NCBI GenBank assembly: GCA_013360675.1
Contig: JABWBB010000032.1
Location: forward strand, 1-34,466
Direction of reading: 5' to 3'
Origin: Phycisphaerales bacterium
Lineage (GTDB): Bacteria; Planctomycetota; Phycisphaerae; Phycisphaerales; UBA1924
Length of the DNA: 34,466 bases
In this document: in pieces, positions 34,335 through 34,466 of the stretch
How the letters are laid out: every line of letters begins with the position of its first letter
How positions within the stretch are numbered: position 1 is the first letter of the stretch
Notes under the pieces: generated by a model
What the model saw: the letters and a program-made list of their open reading frames with translations, nothing else
The model's database searches: none
Told to the model about the DNA's origin: nothing
Made by a program: the position numbers and the translations under genes

Positions 34335-34466
34335 GCGAGCCTCTGCCGCCCATCCCCGCCCGCGATGCGCGCGGGCACAAGGGCACGTTCGGCACGGTTG
34401 TCGTAGTTGGTGGAAGCCGCGGCGCCGACCAGCGGATGGTGGGCGCACCGGCGCTGGCCGCCCTGG
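34331..34466 (+). CDS. ADP/ATP-dependent NAD(P)H-hydrate dehydratase, N-terminal fragment (runs off the right edge)
   Basis: Forty-five residues from a GTG at 34331 open with a short lead and then RGHKGTFGTVVVVGGSRG and MVGAPALAAL. This is the start of the NnrD/YjeF C-terminal domain family (the usual pattern is HKGxFGxVLVxGGSxGMxGAAxLAA), which dehydrates damaged NAD(P)H hydrates. AGGAA lies 5-6 nt upstream, and the GTG overlaps the stop of the transglutaminase gene. Catalytic residues are beyond the window, and whether an NnrE epimerase domain is present elsewhere cannot be told. Confidence 0.82.
   Translation, partial: MSEPLPPIPARDARGHKGTFGTVVVVGGSRGADQRMVGAPALAAL

Noticed and set aside
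1-34466. CRISPR arrays, IS ends, prophage, defence or biosynthetic island
   Set aside because: No regularly spaced direct repeats, transposase, integrase, capsid or nuclease/helicase defence genes were seen. Most genes have recognisable housekeeping or respiratory roles.

Overview
The window is G+C-rich, densely coding DNA from a Gram-negative-type bacterium with an outer membrane (an OmpA-family lipoprotein, the lipoprotein enzyme Lgt, an MlaE-type permease). A likely source is Planctomycetota, perhaps Phycisphaerae. This is an inference from the combination of a DUF1800/DUF1501 gene pair, a Tat-signal dehydrogenase/epimerase, Alternative Complex III and G+C-rich coding. No rRNA or other phylogenetic marker is present. 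I saw no tRNA or rRNA gene, IS element, phage gene or CRISPR array.

Layout. Positions 1-233 (-) hold the 5' end of an amidohydrolase-like gene. Positions 441-1319 (+) encode an OmpA-family lipoprotein, followed by a strong terminator. Positions 1455-2663 (-) encode a Tat-signal SDR, and 2756-3607 (+) an orphan MlaE/YrbE permease. The core is a minus-strand respiratory operon of about 15 kb, read from 18928 down to 3632: actA, actB, actC, actD, actE, actF, a 132-aa membrane protein, sco, coxB (with a fused cytochrome c domain), coxA, coxC, coxD and a 276-aa membrane protein. Divergently from actA runs ctaA (heme A synthase) with an unusual N-terminal membrane extension (19176-20519, +). Then come a DUF1800/DUF1501 pair (20666-23660, +) and a small HAD hydrolase (23780-24436, +).

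From 32723 down to 24440 the minus strand carries tatD, lgt, a DedA/YqaA-like membrane protein, galE, an exported alpha/beta hydrolase, an unrecognised 313-aa protein and a YyaL/DUF255 thioredoxin-fold protein. On the plus strand 32829-34334 encodes a secreted transglutaminase-like protein. It overlaps by 4 nt the start of an NAD(P)H-hydrate dehydratase that runs off the window.

How the genes work together. ActABCDEF is Alternative Complex III, a quinol:cytochrome c (or HiPIP) oxidoreductase that replaces the bc1 complex. It is followed directly by an A2-type caa3 oxygen reductase and its copper chaperone Sco, and ctaA supplies heme A from the opposite side of a shared intergenic region. This arrangement suggests co-production of a quinol-to-oxygen electron path, possibly as a supercomplex with the cytochrome c domain of CoxB as the electron carrier. 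The least understood parts are the 132-aa and 276-aa membrane proteins embedded in the operon and the N-terminal domain of CtaA.
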